This document shows positions 24,386-33,867 of a DNA stretch of 64,000 nucleotides, one piece after another. This stretch comes from Bacillus sp. FJAT-26390 (GTDB lineage Bacteria; Bacillota; Bacilli; Paenibacillales; Paenibacillaceae): positions 165,569 to 229,568 of the forward strand of contig NZ_MAQX01000034.1 in the NCBI RefSeq assembly GCF_001682865.1, given 5' to 3'. Each line of letters opens with the position of its first letter. Position 1 is the stretch's first letter. The notes below the pieces were generated by a model, which was given only the letters and a program-made list of their open reading frames with translations, ran no database searches and was not told where the DNA came from. The translations under genes were made by a program, and so were the position numbers.

Positions 24386-25339
24386 TTATTGCTTAGCGGT
24401 ATCTTTGGTAATGAGATCAAGCTCAACCGGAATCGATGCCTGAACCTCTTCGCCTTTAGCAATCTTGATTGCCGTTTGTACAGCCAGCATACCCATCATA
24501 TCGGGCTTCTGCGCTACCGTTGCACTCAATTTGCCAGTGAATACTTCCTTCACCGCATCCTCGGTCGCATCGAAACCAACGACTAGAATGCCGGTTGCCC
24601 CCGCTGCTTCAATCGCTTTAATTGCGCCAAGCGCCATCTCGTCATTATGAGCGAAGACCGCTTTGATATCCTTGTTTCCTTGCAAAATGTTTTCCATAAC
24701 CGTCAACCCTTTAGCACGGTCAAAATCAGCAGGCTGCTTAGCCGCGATTTGAATGCCGCTTGATTTGGCGATTTCTTCATTAAAGCCCGCTCCGCGCTCG
24801 CGCGCTGCGGAAGAGCCCGGAATGCCTTCAAGCTCAACAACCTTGCCAGTCCCGCCAAGCTGCTCTGCAATAAACTTCGCTGCAAGCGCGCCGCCCGCTT
24901 TGTTATCGGAAGCGATATGCGACACTACTTTTCCTCCGTCAGCTGTCCGATCAACCGTAATAACCGGAATGCCTGCTGCGTTAGCGGATTCTACAGCAGG
25001 AACGATGGCTGCGGAATCTGTAGGATTAATAATGATGACATCAACCTTTTGTTGAATCAAATCCTCGATGGAGGAAGCTTGCTTAGCAGCATCGTCCTGC
25101 GCGTCAACGGTGATGAGCTCCGCTTCTCCCGCTGTAGCTGCGGTTTGAGCGCCTTCTTTTAATGTAACGAAAAAAGGATTGCTTTGCGTGGATACGGCAA
25201 GTCCGATCTTGATGCCTTCCGTTTTGGCGCCGCCTGATTCAGCTTCTTTGTTTCCTGAGCCGGGAGCCGTTGTGGAGCAGCCTGCGAGGAGCAGTGCTGT
25301 AATAATACCTATACTTGCTAGCTTCGTTGTCTTTTTCAT
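24386..25339 (-). CDS. rbsB: Ribose ABC transporter substrate-binding lipoprotein
   Basis: A 317-residue sugar-binding lipoprotein: signal peptide with lipobox LLAGC (Cys 21), short linker, then a two-lobe domain (IGLAVSTQSNPFFVTLKEGA, IINPTDSAAIVPAVESANAAGIPVITVDR, FAHNDEMALGAIKAIEAAG). This is the usual RbsB pattern. Last transporter gene of the rbs operon. Confidence 0.94.
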   Translation of the reverse strand: MKKTTKLASIGIITALLLAGCSTTAPGSGNKEAESGGAKTEGIKIGLAVSTQSNPFFVTLKEGAQTAATAGEAELITVDAQDDAAKQASSIEDLIQQKVDVIIINPTDSAAIVPAVESANAAGIPVITVDRTADGGKVVSHIASDNKAGGALAAKFIAEQLGGTGKVVELEGIPGSSAARERGAGFNEEIAKSSGIQIAAKQPADFDRAKGLTVMENILQGNKDIKAVFAHNDEMALGAIKAIEAAGATGILVVGFDATEDAVKEVFTGKLSATVAQKPDMMGMLAVQTAIKIAKGEEVQASIPVELDLITKDTAKQ

Positions 25340-25375
25340 GTTGCAACCACCTTTTCTTTGTTTAATTTTTATGAT

Positions 25376-26323
25376 TTAGCTATTGGCTTTTTTGCGGTCC
25401 AGCAATACAGCCAATAGAATAACCATCCCTTTAACAACCTGCTGATAGAACGAGGAAACGCCAAGCAGATTCAAACCGTTATTCAGTACGCCAATGATAA
25501 GCGCCCCTACGAGCGTTCCTACGATCCAGCCCTTACCGCCGGATAAGCTTGTGCCGCCTAGTACGACAGCCGCAATGGCATCAAGCTCATAACCGGTGCC
25601 GGCATTTGCCTGCGCGGAATTAAGACGGGACGTGAGGATAATGCCTGCAAGCGCTGACAGCATACCAGTCAACGTATAGACATAAACCTTAAAGCGGCCT
25701 GTCTTAATACCGGAGAGCAGCGATGCCTCTTCATTTCCGCCGATCGCGTATATATTTCGACCAAACGTCGTTTTGCGCAAAATAAAAAATAAGACGAAGA
25801 AAATAATTAGCGTGATGATAACCGGGACAGGAACTCCAAAAAAGTAGCCGCCGCCAACTAATGTGAATAATTCGCTTTCAAATCCAGTAATCGGCCTGCC
25901 ATCGGTATAGACAAGCGCGAAACCGCGGTATATCGTCATCGTCGCCAGCGTTGCGATAAACGGAGCGATTTTCGCTTTCGTAACAAGAAGTCCATTGATC
26001 GCTCCCATTGCGCCGCCGGCAAACAAGCCAATAATGATCGCGGTGAGCGGGTCCATCCCGCCGTTCAGAAGGCCTGCGGTTAATGCACCTGACAACGCAA
26101 GCGTCGCTCCTACTGATAAATCGATGCCCCCGGTCAATATAACGAAGGTCATCCCGAATGCGATCAAAGCGTTAATGGAAACTTGGCGGAATACGTTCAG
26201 AATATTGTTGACCGTCAAGAAATTTGGACTTGCGATTATTAAAATAACGATAATAATGAGAAGTCCGATGAGCGGACCCAGCTTTTGCAAGGTTGATGAA
26301 AGTTGTTTATTGTTAAAGGCCAT
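25376..26323 (-). CDS. rbsC: Ribose ABC transporter permease
   Basis: A 315-residue multi-span permease of the RbsC/AraH type (NILNVFRQVSINALIAFGMTFVILTGGIDLSVG; AGTGYELDAIAAVVLGGTSLSGGKG). ATG 26323 has AGGGGGA upstream. It overlaps the end of rbsA by 11 bases. Confidence 0.95.
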   Translation of the reverse strand: MAFNNKQLSSTLQKLGPLIGLLIIIVILIIASPNFLTVNNILNVFRQVSINALIAFGMTFVILTGGIDLSVGATLALSGALTAGLLNGGMDPLTAIIIGLFAGGAMGAINGLLVTKAKIAPFIATLATMTIYRGFALVYTDGRPITGFESELFTLVGGGYFFGVPVPVIITLIIFFVLFFILRKTTFGRNIYAIGGNEEASLLSGIKTGRFKVYVYTLTGMLSALAGIILTSRLNSAQANAGTGYELDAIAAVVLGGTSLSGGKGWIVGTLVGALIIGVLNNGLNLLGVSSFYQQVVKGMVILLAVLLDRKKANS

Positions 26324-27815
26324 TGCTGCTTCCCCCTGTCGCCGCAAACATAATTGCTTCCTGATTCATTTGTGCCTTATCCAAAATAGTAGAAATGCGT
26401 CCCTCATGAACGACAATAACGCGGTCGCTAACTCCTAACACCTCTGGCAGATCGGATGATACCATAATAATCGTAACGCCTTGCTCGCTGAGCTCGTTCA
26501 TCATGTTGTAAATTTCCTTCTTCGCTCCGACGTCTACCCCTCTAGTCGGCTCGTCCAAAATAAACACCTTGGGCAGCTCGCCCAGCCATTTGCCGATGGC
26601 AACCTTTTGCTGATTGCCGCCGCTTAACGATTTAACCGTCTGCTCGGCATCACGCGTTCTAATATTAAATCGCTTAATCATTTTATCTGACAGCTCGTTG
26701 TCCTTCTTCGCGGAAATAACGCCTGAGCTTGCAATATGCTTATAATTAGTCAACGATAAATTTTCGCGAACGGACATGCCAAGCACCAAGCCCTGATGCT
26801 TGCGGTCTTCCGTTACGAAGACGATTCCCGCTTCGATAGCCCGCGCCGGGCTGTTAATCGTCACCTCACGGCCATCGATATAAATTTTGCCGTGCTTTTT
26901 CTTGTCGGCTCCAAACAGCATCCGAACGATTTCCGTTCGTCCTGCGCCCATCAGACCGGCGATTCCGACGATTTCACCAGCCGCTGCCGAGAAGCTGATG
27001 CCGCTGAGCTTTCTGCCGTCGCTCAAGTTTTCGACACGGAGCCGTTCCGCCCCTATTTTGCTGCTGCGCTCTGGATACCGCTCGCCAATCTCGCGGCCAA
27101 CCATCAATCGGACAATATGCTCAACCGTCGTTTCGGCTATTTTCTCCGTTCCGAGAAACGCTCCGTCGCGCAGCACCGAAATACGGTCGCACATATGGAA
27201 GATTTCCTCCATTCGGTGCGAAATGTAGACGATGCCTACGCCTTCGCGCCGCAGCTGATCCATTATTTTAAATAACGCTTCAATTTCTCGATCCGTCAGC
27301 GCCGCAGTCGGCTCGTCCATAATGAGAACCTCAGCTTTTTTCGAGAGTGCCTTTGCGATCTCAATCATTTGCTGCTGTCCGATGGACAAGGTTTCCGCTG
27401 CCGCATCTGGATCAAGCTCTACACCTAGCCGCTGCAAATATTCCTTCGTTCTTCGTTTCATTTCCTTGTCGCGAACAATACCCATCTTGCCATAGGTAAG
27501 CTGCCTGCCTAGAAACATATTCTCGGATACGGACAGCTTCGGAATAATGTTCAGCTCCTGATGTATGATCGCAACGCCCATTTCCTCCGCCTGCATCGGA
27601 TCCGTGAACATGACTTCCTGCCCCTTGACCTTAACCGAGCCGGCGTCAGCCTTGTATACGCCTGTCAAAATTTTCATAAGCGTTGACTTGCCTGCGCCGT
27701 TCTCGCCCATCAGAGCGTGAATCTCGCCTGGCTTCAGCTGAAATGCGGCGTCCTTCAATACTTGAACGGAGGAAAACGATTTATGAATGCCAGTCATTTC
27801 AATTAAATATTCCAT
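26313..27815 (-). CDS. rbsA: Ribose ABC transporter ATP-binding protein
   Basis: A 500-residue ATPase with two ABC halves. The first has GENGAGKSTLMK, the signature LSIGQQQM and LIMDEPTAAL. The second has a degenerate Walker A (GLMGAGRTEIVR), LSGGNQQKVAIGKWL and ILDEPTRGVDVGAK, as usual for sugar importers. ATG 27815 is chosen for AAGGGG spacing. Confidence 0.95.
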   Translation of the reverse strand: MEYLIEMTGIHKSFSSVQVLKDAAFQLKPGEIHALMGENGAGKSTLMKILTGVYKADAGSVKVKGQEVMFTDPMQAEEMGVAIIHQELNIIPKLSVSENMFLGRQLTYGKMGIVRDKEMKRRTKEYLQRLGVELDPDAAAETLSIGQQQMIEIAKALSKKAEVLIMDEPTAALTDREIEALFKIMDQLRREGVGIVYISHRMEEIFHMCDRISVLRDGAFLGTEKIAETTVEHIVRLMVGREIGERYPERSSKIGAERLRVENLSDGRKLSGISFSAAAGEIVGIAGLMGAGRTEIVRMLFGADKKKHGKIYIDGREVTINSPARAIEAGIVFVTEDRKHQGLVLGMSVRENLSLTNYKHIASSGVISAKKDNELSDKMIKRFNIRTRDAEQTVKSLSGGNQQKVAIGKWLGELPKVFILDEPTRGVDVGAKKEIYNMMNELSEQGVTIIMVSSDLPEVLGVSDRVIVVHEGRISTILDKAQMNQEAIMFAATGGSSNGL

Positions 27816-27845
27816 CTGTGCCACCCCTTTTGCTGAACAGCAGCC

Positions 27846-28244
27846 TTATTTGAAAAATACGCCCGATTGCAAAATGATGTTCGCGTATGGCGTCGCTTCG
27901 CCCGTGCGAATTACCGCTTTCGCTTGCAAGGTCAATCCTTTAAACGCTTCATGCGATACCTGCTTGATCGGAATGCCGTTCAGCAGAGCCTTTGTTCTGT
28001 CATAGACCGGAACGTTCTGCTCCGTCATTTCACTTGCGATAACGGCTGACTCAATCTCCATATCGGCAAGCACCGCTTCTAATGTATCTAAGTAAGAAGG
28101 AAGCCCTGGCTTAACAGCCAAATCGATTCGCTTCACTGTGTCAGGAATAGGCAGCCCGCAATCCCCGATGACGATATAGTCGGTGTGGCCCATTCGTGCA
28201 ATTACTGCTGCTATATCACTGTTTAATATGCCGTTTTTTCTCAT
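27846..28244 (-). CDS. rbsD: D-ribose pyranase
   Basis: A 132-residue RbsD that interconverts ribopyranose and ribofuranose forms. Motifs: MGHTDYIVIGDCGLPIP (catalytic His about 20) and C-terminal RTGEATPYANIILQSGV. ATG 28244 follows AGAGGACTTGCAG; the longer frame is antisense-like extension without a ribosome site. Confidence 0.95.
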   Translation of the reverse strand: MRKNGILNSDIAAVIARMGHTDYIVIGDCGLPIPDTVKRIDLAVKPGLPSYLDTLEAVLADMEIESAVIASEMTEQNVPVYDRTKALLNGIPIKQVSHEAFKGLTLQAKAVIRTGEATPYANIILQSGVFFK

Positions 28245-28269
28245 CTGCAAGTCCTCTCGAAGTAAAATG

Positions 28270-29184
28270 TTAAGCTTGTGCCTCCATAAACCGAACAACG
28301 TCGGCTCGCGAAGGCATACCGCTCTGAGCGCCAAGCTTGGTAACCGACAATGCGCTGGCGGCAACCGCGAACTTTACCGCCTCGGCAAGCGTCGAACCCT
28401 CGCTCAGCTTAACGGCTAACGCCCCGTTAAAAGTATCGCCCGCGCCGGTTGTATCGACCGCCTCAACCTTTTTGCCAGGCTCATGCTTCATTTCACCGTC
28501 CAACGATTTGTAAAATGCGCCTTTGCTGCCGCCCGTCATAACGATACGCTGCGGATACAGCTCAATCAGCTGTTCATAGGTGCGTTCCTGCTTCTCGTCA
28601 AGACCCAGCAAAATGGCAAGCTCGTATTCATTAGGTGTCATGATATAAACTTGGTCCAGAAGTTCCCTTGGCAGCTTGATTGCCGGTGCCGGATTTAAAA
28701 TAACCGGAACGCTCAGCTCATTTGCCAACTTAATGGCAACCTGTACCGTAACGAACGGTATTTCCTGTTGGAGAAGCACCATGTCCGATTCAGCAATAAT
28801 TTCCTTCAAGGACATAATATCTTCCGGATACAGGTTATGGTTGGCGCCGGGAATGACAATGATGCGGTTGTCGTTGTCGCAAACGGTGATCGTCGCGATG
28901 CCGGTCGAATTATGAGGAACCGTTTTCACATTTACAATATCGATTCCTTCTGCTTCCAGTGCGTCCAAAAGCTGCTTGCCGAAATGATCTTCGCCCACAC
29001 AGCCAATCATCGTCACCTCTGCGCCAAGACGTGCGCAAGCTACTGCTTGATTCGCGCCTTTCCCGCCTGTAAAGCTGGAGAAAACGCTGCCAAAAATCGT
29101 CTCGCCTTGATTTGGCATGATCTCTGTTTCGGTAACCATATCTATATTCATGCTTCCTATAACCGTAATTTTGGGCTTCGCCAT
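28270..29184 (-). CDS. rbsK: Ribokinase
   Basis: A 304-residue PfkB-family kinase phosphorylating ribose at O5. Signatures: GGKGANQAVACARLG near the N-terminus and DTTGAGDTFNGALAVKL with catalytic Asp near 250. First gene of rbsKDACB, about 40 bases downstream of the operator. Confidence 0.95.
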   Translation of the reverse strand: MAKPKITVIGSMNIDMVTETEIMPNQGETIFGSVFSSFTGGKGANQAVACARLGAEVTMIGCVGEDHFGKQLLDALEAEGIDIVNVKTVPHNSTGIATITVCDNDNRIIVIPGANHNLYPEDIMSLKEIIAESDMVLLQQEIPFVTVQVAIKLANELSVPVILNPAPAIKLPRELLDQVYIMTPNEYELAILLGLDEKQERTYEQLIELYPQRIVMTGGSKGAFYKSLDGEMKHEPGKKVEAVDTTGAGDTFNGALAVKLSEGSTLAEAVKFAVAASALSVTKLGAQSGMPSRADVVRFMEAQA

Positions 29185-29222
29185 CACTGCACCTCTTTAT
29201 ATGAATCGGATGTGAAATTTTT

Positions 29223-29242
29223 ATGTGTAATCGGTTACACAT
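29223..29242. promoter_or_regulatory. rbs operator (RbsR box or cre)
   Basis: ATGTGTAATCGGTTACACAT is a near-perfect 20-bp palindrome. It fits both a LacI-family operator and the CcpA cre pattern (TG-AA-CG-T--CA). It covers about +3 to +22 relative to the predicted start site, a position that blocks transcription. Confidence 0.75.
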
Positions 29243-29251
29243 CGTTTCCTC

Positions 29252-29280
29252 ATTTTAAATCTCGCCTCTAAAATTGTCAA
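29252..29280 (-). promoter_or_regulatory. Promoter of the rbs operon
   Basis: Minus-strand TTGACA (29280-29275), 17 bases, TAAAAT (29257-29252), immediately upstream of the operator. Confidence 0.75.
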
Positions 29281-29313
29281 TAGTCAAAATGTAAGCGCGA
29301 ACCATCAGCAAAA

Positions 29314-29341
29314 ACCCGCTTCTTAGCAATAAGAAACGGGT
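29314..29341 (-). terminator. Terminator after polysaccharide deacetylase
   Basis: ACCCGCTTCTTA pairs with TAAGAAACGGGT around GCAA, followed on the minus strand by TTTTT. Confidence 0.85.
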
Positions 29342-29353
29342 CTGATGCAGCAG

Positions 29354-30091
29354 TTATTTATTGATCGGTATGCTCGACATGCCCTTCATTAGCTCGGTTA
29401 CGGTAACAAACTCAAAGCCCCTCTGATCCAGCTCATACAATATGGTCTCTAAAGCTCTGACGGTTTGCGTCGAGCCGGGGGTAAAGTCATGCATGAGAAC
29501 AATATCTCCGTTTCGGGCATTATTCAGCACTTTGCTCACGATACGATTCACGCCAGGGCTCTTCCAATCATTCGTATCCTGATGCCATGACCACATGATT
29601 GTCGTATAGCCTAACGTCTTGGCAATCTGAATCGAATGCTCATTGTAATAGCCGCCTGGCGGCCTGAATAATAACGGCTTCTTGCCCGTCAACGTTTCTA
29701 ATGCCTTCTCGGTTTTGACAATTTCGTCGCGAATCGTCTCATCGCTAATTGACCGCATGAAATACACGTGGTTAAACGTATGATTAGCGACCTCATGGCC
29801 CTCTGCAATCTCACGTTTGATCGTTTCCGGAAAACGTTCAACCTTATTGCCGAGCACAAAAAAAGTAGCTTTCGCATCGTATTTTTTCAGCAAATCGAGG
29901 ATGATATCGGTCGTAGCCGGATACGGCCCATCATCGAAGGTCAAAGCAATCTTCTTGTCTTCGGATGGCACCTCCCATACGATTTCTCCCCTTTTCTCAT
30001 AAAAATACCGATCCCGCTTTTCAGGGACAGAGAAGCCAAGCAATAAAACGGTCATTAACAGCAATAGCAGGCTGTGCCTTCGGTTTAACAA
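29354..30091 (-). CDS. Polysaccharide deacetylase (NodB domain), exported
   Basis: A 245-residue carbohydrate esterase family 4 protein with an N-terminal signal/anchor (RRHSLLLLLMTVLLLGF). All five CE4 motifs are seen: TFDDGPYPATT, HTFNH, RPPGGYYN, the W-D-DW block (WSWHQDTNDW) and LMHD. This resembles PdaB/PgdA-like enzymes removing N-acetyl groups from peptidoglycan or another polymer. TTG 30091 is chosen since AGGAGG lies 7 bases upstream; longer frames lack a site. Encoded after a YhcN-like spore lipoprotein gene, so a spore-wall role is possible. Confidence 0.88.
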   Translation of the reverse strand: MLNRRHSLLLLLMTVLLLGFSVPEKRDRYFYEKRGEIVWEVPSEDKKIALTFDDGPYPATTDIILDLLKKYDAKATFFVLGNKVERFPETIKREIAEGHEVANHTFNHVYFMRSISDETIRDEIVKTEKALETLTGKKPLLFRPPGGYYNEHSIQIAKTLGYTTIMWSWHQDTNDWKSPGVNRIVSKVLNNARNGDIVLMHDFTPGSTQTVRALETILYELDQRGFEFVTVTELMKGMSSIPINK

Positions 30092-30138
30092 CGGTATTCC
30101 TCCTAGCAGCAAATCGATATGTAACACATAAAAATAAT

Positions 30139-30166
30139 CCGGCAGCTCCCGCAAAGAAGCTGCCGG
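30139..30166 (-). terminator. Terminator between the YhcN-like gene and the deacetylase
   Basis: CCGGCAGCT and AGCTGCCGG, 9 bp, followed on the minus strand by ATTATTTTT. Confidence 0.8.
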
Positions 30167-30174
30167 CTAAACGA

Positions 30175-30834
30175 TTAACGAAGCGGTGCGGTTATAGCAT
30201 TGCCGATATCTCGAATCATAATAGCCACGTCATTCGCCAACGTTTTTATAGGATGCCCACTTGTTAAGTTTCCGCTCATCGATTTAATTTTTTGATGCAT
30301 GTTCTGATCGGAGGTGACATGAATGTTATAAGCCGGATATTGTCCTTTTAATGCGGCGTGTACTTGTTTTTCTATAATTGCTTTTTTGCCGGGATTATCG
30401 ATATCGAGCCCTACGATTGCATCATGATTGTGGACTACGACTGTAGCCTTTTTGACGCCGGTCACCATCTCAGCGCGATTTGCCAAGTGGCTGGCTGCTT
30501 TTAAAGGGTCCACGCTATTCATTCGCGTTCCCGTACCATTCAGGCCGCTATGGTTTGTGGCATAGGGAGTAATCCCATCATCGGTCGTGCCATATCGAGT
30601 CATCCCATCATTGTTAACGCCATATGGCGCAATGCCATTGCGGTTTGTGCCATAAGGGGTTGTCCCGTTATGAGTAGTACCATAAGGAATGATCTTATCT
30701 TCAACGCGGGTCATATCATTTTTGACACGCATTGATTTTTCCTTCATCGTACTGTTTTGACTACATGCCGCTAACGAGAATCCCAATGCAAGAACCATCA
30801 CTGAGGTAACAACGGGTTTGAACTGTTTTTTCAC
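30175..30834 (-). CDS. YhcN/YlaJ-family sporulation lipoprotein with decapeptide repeats
   Basis: A 219-residue lipoprotein with lipobox LAAC (Cys about 24). Residues about 49-95 form five imperfect 10-residue repeats of the type (T/A)PYGTxxxGx. The C-terminal domain (ADRAEMVTGVKKATVVVHNHDAIVGLDI-like, about 115-175) is the YhcN/YlaJ domain found in spore inner-membrane lipoproteins. The repeat region looks expanded relative to ordinary family members. Terminators on both sides suggest a single-gene unit. Confidence 0.85.
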   Translation of the reverse strand: MKKQFKPVVTSVMVLALGFSLAACSQNSTMKEKSMRVKNDMTRVEDKIIPYGTTHNGTTPYGTNRNGIAPYGVNNDGMTRYGTTDDGITPYATNHSGLNGTGTRMNSVDPLKAASHLANRAEMVTGVKKATVVVHNHDAIVGLDIDNPGKKAIIEKQVHAALKGQYPAYNIHVTSDQNMHQKIKSMSGNLTSGHPIKTLANDVAIMIRDIGNAITAPLR

Positions 30835-30921
30835 TGCATGACACCTCCTGTTTGATGCTTATAAGGTGTGCTATAAGCTCACAATCATGCATGGAAAAAA
30901 CAATGCACTTTGGTGGCTGCG

Positions 30922-31764
30922 CTACGCCCGCTTTTTCAGAAGCGAATGGAGCACTTGCGGTGTAATTCCCGGACTGCCAGCATTGATTCGCGGCAGCTCG
31001 AGCTTGTTTTGCTTACGAGTTACTAAGCCGGGCTTCGTCGTAAACCCATATTTAATCCCTGCTTTATTCAACAAAGGAAACAGTGATTTCGAATAGATGC
31101 CAAACGGATAGCTAATGCTGTCAGCCTCATCCACGCCAGACTTTTTCAATATGTTCATGCAAGCGGAAGTATCTTCGACGATCCTTGTTTGATGGATCTG
31201 GCTTGCCTGCCTGCCAAGGTTCTTGTCAATATATGTCATTGCGCTTTTCTCCCCAATTTTTTGGTGCAAATTATGGGTATGGCATTGAATATCAATGGTC
31301 GGTGAATGGTTCATCATTTTATTGATTTGAAAATAAGATAAATGCGGGATTTGTGGTGAATCTTGCTCAAAATAATTAGTAATCGAAAAATTTACCGCCG
31401 GAACAGACAATTCCTTCAAAATCGGGTACGCAAATGTATAGAAGCTCTGGTAGCCATCGTCAAAAGTGACAAGCACTGCATTTGCCGGCACTTGGCCGCC
31501 TTCCATAAACCGTCGGAATTCATGTAGCCGGATAAAGTGGTAGCCCTTGCTTTTCAAATAAATAAGCTGATCCCGAAATTGCATCGTGGATATGGTTGAT
31601 GAGCTGGTGTCTTTATCATGAACGTGGTGATACATCAGAACAGCCACTTTATCTTTGTAATTACCCGAAGAAGACGATGCCAATGATGCAGATAGGGAAG
31701 AGGAGCTAATGCATAAAAGAAAAGATAACCAAATGATGAACCCTATTTTCATTTTCATTTTCAT
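30922..31764 (-). CDS. Secreted polysaccharide deacetylase, IcaB/PgaB-like
   Basis: A 280-residue exported protein with an N-terminal signal (KIGFIIWLSFLLCISSSSLSA) and CE4-like motifs VLMYHHVHD, VTFDDGYQSFY, HTHNLH and SYPFGIYS. The LMYHHV start and short fold are those of IcaB/PgaB-type de-N-acetylases rather than PdaB. AGAAAGGAGCATAC precedes ATG 31764. Substrate (PNAG-like polymer or peptidoglycan) cannot be decided. Confidence 0.85.
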   Translation of the reverse strand: MKMKMKIGFIIWLSFLLCISSSSLSASLASSSSGNYKDKVAVLMYHHVHDKDTSSSTISTMQFRDQLIYLKSKGYHFIRLHEFRRFMEGGQVPANAVLVTFDDGYQSFYTFAYPILKELSVPAVNFSITNYFEQDSPQIPHLSYFQINKMMNHSPTIDIQCHTHNLHQKIGEKSAMTYIDKNLGRQASQIHQTRIVEDTSACMNILKKSGVDEADSISYPFGIYSKSLFPLLNKAGIKYGFTTKPGLVTRKQNKLELPRINAGSPGITPQVLHSLLKKRA

Positions 31765-31900
31765 GTATGCTCCTTTCTGACTTGGCCAACATCAATGATA
31801 AATGACCATCAGGCTCATTAGCTTAAGGTTTGTAAAGGCGCGGAATTCAAATCTGGTAAAAGTAAGCTTATATCCCATAAAAACCTAATGCCAGACAACA

Positions 31901-31945
31901 AAAAAACAACGATCCGCGAGGTGCACAAGCGTTTCATTGTTTTTT
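31901..31945 (-). terminator. Probable terminator of the ATP-grasp triad operon
   Basis: AAAAAACAA pairs with TTGTTTTTT with an imperfect inner stem (CGC/GCG), ending about 20 bases after the transglutaminase stop. Confidence 0.55.
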
Positions 31946-31966
31946 ATATCGCTGTCTATTCATTGA

Positions 31967-32857
31967 TTAATCCTCAACATTTCTTACGTCAACCGATACA
32001 TGCAGCACTTGCTCGCCTGTCCCTCTGTACACGCCTTTAACCGGTACGATATCCTTATAATCACGGCCATGACCCAGCTTCACATAACGTTCGCCAACAG
32101 GGTCGACATTCGTTGGATCAAAGCTGCACCAGCCAAGGCCCGGAACGAAAGCTTCAACCCAAGCATGCGAGGCTTGCTCGAAATCCGCGCTGCCGCCTTG
32201 CAAATCTCCAACAAAGTGATAGCCGCTCACATAACGCGCAGGAATGCCGTACGCCCTGCAGCTTGCGATCATCAGATGGGCAAAATCCTGACAAACGCCG
32301 CGCTTGCTCAAAAACATATCAGAAGTTCTCGTTTTGACGTCAGTTGCTTCCGGATCATAAATAAATTCCGTCCGGATTTTGGTGGATAACGAGCTCAGCC
32401 AGTCCAGCACGCTAGCTTGACCATTCTCATTGGCATCCGGAATTTCGCCGGCAAACTGCTCGACCTCGCTTGTAATGGCTGTATATTCTGACGTAAGCAG
32501 AAATTCCGTGAAGCGATTAGCCGCATCCTCTGTTCTCAGCCAGTTCCATGCCTGCTCAGGCGGACGCCTGCTTAAGTATTGCGCTCGCTCCTCAGAGGAG
32601 GGCGCCTCCTTCGTTACGACAGTCATCGAAGTTCGGATCGTAAGCCGTTTATGCGGCCCATTAACCGAGAAGGCATGCACCCGGTTGCCGAAGTAATCCT
32701 CGTAGGTAAATAGTGACGCGTTAGGCTCGATGGATATCGCTTGCTGGTAACAGGATTGCCGCTCATTCGTACTCGGCGTTAGACGAATTTCATTGACACT
32801 GTCCGTTACGGCCTCCGCGTATTCGTACCTCGTCACATGTGAAATACTCAGCTTCAT
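31967..32857 (-). CDS. Transglutaminase-like cysteine protease of the ATP-grasp/alpha-E triad
   Basis: A 296-residue COG1305-type protein. The N-terminal beta domain (about 1-80) begins KLSISHVTRYEYAEAVTDSVNEIRLTP. The papain-like core has the catalytic triad Cys189 (GVCQDFAHLM), His231 (ASHAWVEAF) and Asp247 (SFDPTN). Such proteins act as peptidases or transamidases. Overlaps the alpha-E gene by 4 bases. In the literature this trio is predicted to make and cleave a peptide-like modification; substrate unknown. Confidence 0.9.
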   Translation of the reverse strand: MKLSISHVTRYEYAEAVTDSVNEIRLTPSTNERQSCYQQAISIEPNASLFTYEDYFGNRVHAFSVNGPHKRLTIRTSMTVVTKEAPSSEERAQYLSRRPPEQAWNWLRTEDAANRFTEFLLTSEYTAITSEVEQFAGEIPDANENGQASVLDWLSSLSTKIRTEFIYDPEATDVKTRTSDMFLSKRGVCQDFAHLMIASCRAYGIPARYVSGYHFVGDLQGGSADFEQASHAWVEAFVPGLGWCSFDPTNVDPVGERYVKLGHGRDYKDIVPVKGVYRGTGEQVLHVSVDVRNVED

Positions 32858-33849
32858 GCGCTTGCCTCCCCCATTCGAAAAAAGGTTTTGGCGAACGCCA
32901 TCCCTAGCTGCTGACAGGCATCAAGCAGATGAGCAACGATCGTTCCGTTCCGATCAATGATCATATCCTCCCGCTCCAAGCATGCCAAATCCGCTTTTAC
33001 CTTTCCTACTTGGCGAATCACTCGCTCATGGGCTGTCCGCAGCTGCTTATCCTGCAGCTCGATATGCCTCATATGGTCATCGAGTGTATGAAGCGCAAAA
33101 TGAAGAGACCGCGGGAATGCGCTATTGAGCACAACGAATTCGACGATGGATTCAACGGAGATACCGTCCGCATAATAACGGCGGAATGCCTGATAGCCGC
33201 TTACAGAACGCAGCACAGCCTGCAAGTAAGGATAAGCGCTTGAGCTATTCCAGCCATCGCCGCTTGCCGCGTTGCCTACCGCTTTTATGATGCGCAGCGT
33301 ATTTTCCGAGCGTTCCAGATACCTGCCGCATTCAATGAAATGCCACTCATTTTCCCGCGGCATGACGGATTGGCTGACTCCTAAAAAAAGTGCCGTCCAT
33401 TCCTTTATGCGACCGAAGAACAGATGCGGCGACTCGCGCAGCAAGTCATCAGGCTGCTTCTCCCGCAGCCACAAATAGAAGGCATTAGTCGCATCCCACA
33501 TTTCGCTTGGCACCTTTTCCCGCAGCGTTCGCAGATTACTGCGAGCATGGCTGACGCAAGAGACGAGTGAATTGGCATTATCGCGATCCAGCGTCGTGTA
33601 GAAAAGCACATCGCGTTCATTATAGCTGCCATACTGCTGCTCATACGCATCGCGGCTGCCTAAGGCATCCACGATTCTAGCCCATTTCGAGTAAGGCTCA
33701 ATCGCTTCGCCTTCTTGCTTGCCTTCCTCGGCGCTCAAATCCTCTTCTACTTGAAGATGATAATGCACATCAATCAGCCTAGCATGATTTTCAGCGCGCT
33801 CCATGTAACGGCCAATCCAAAACAATGCCTCTGCATTCCGGTTCAGCAC
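32854..33849 (-). CDS. Alpha-E domain protein (DUF403)
   Basis: A 331-residue all-helical protein of the COG2307 alpha-E family (LNRNAEALFWIGRYMERAENHARLIDV, RYLERSENTLRII, HMRHIELQDKQLRTAHERVIRQVGKV). Repeated ER/EN acidic helices give the family its name. GTG 33849 has GGAGGG 7 bases upstream; an in-frame TTG at 33864 is within that site. It is always encoded beside the ATP-grasp protein, which here lies 18 bases upstream. Confidence 0.9.
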   Translation of the reverse strand: MLNRNAEALFWIGRYMERAENHARLIDVHYHLQVEEDLSAEEGKQEGEAIEPYSKWARIVDALGSRDAYEQQYGSYNERDVLFYTTLDRDNANSLVSCVSHARSNLRTLREKVPSEMWDATNAFYLWLREKQPDDLLRESPHLFFGRIKEWTALFLGVSQSVMPRENEWHFIECGRYLERSENTLRIIKAVGNAASGDGWNSSSAYPYLQAVLRSVSGYQAFRRYYADGISVESIVEFVVLNSAFPRSLHFALHTLDDHMRHIELQDKQLRTAHERVIRQVGKVKADLACLEREDMIIDRNGTIVAHLLDACQQLGMAFAKTFFRMGEASA

Positions 33850-33867
33850 CCGCAATCCCTCCAATAA

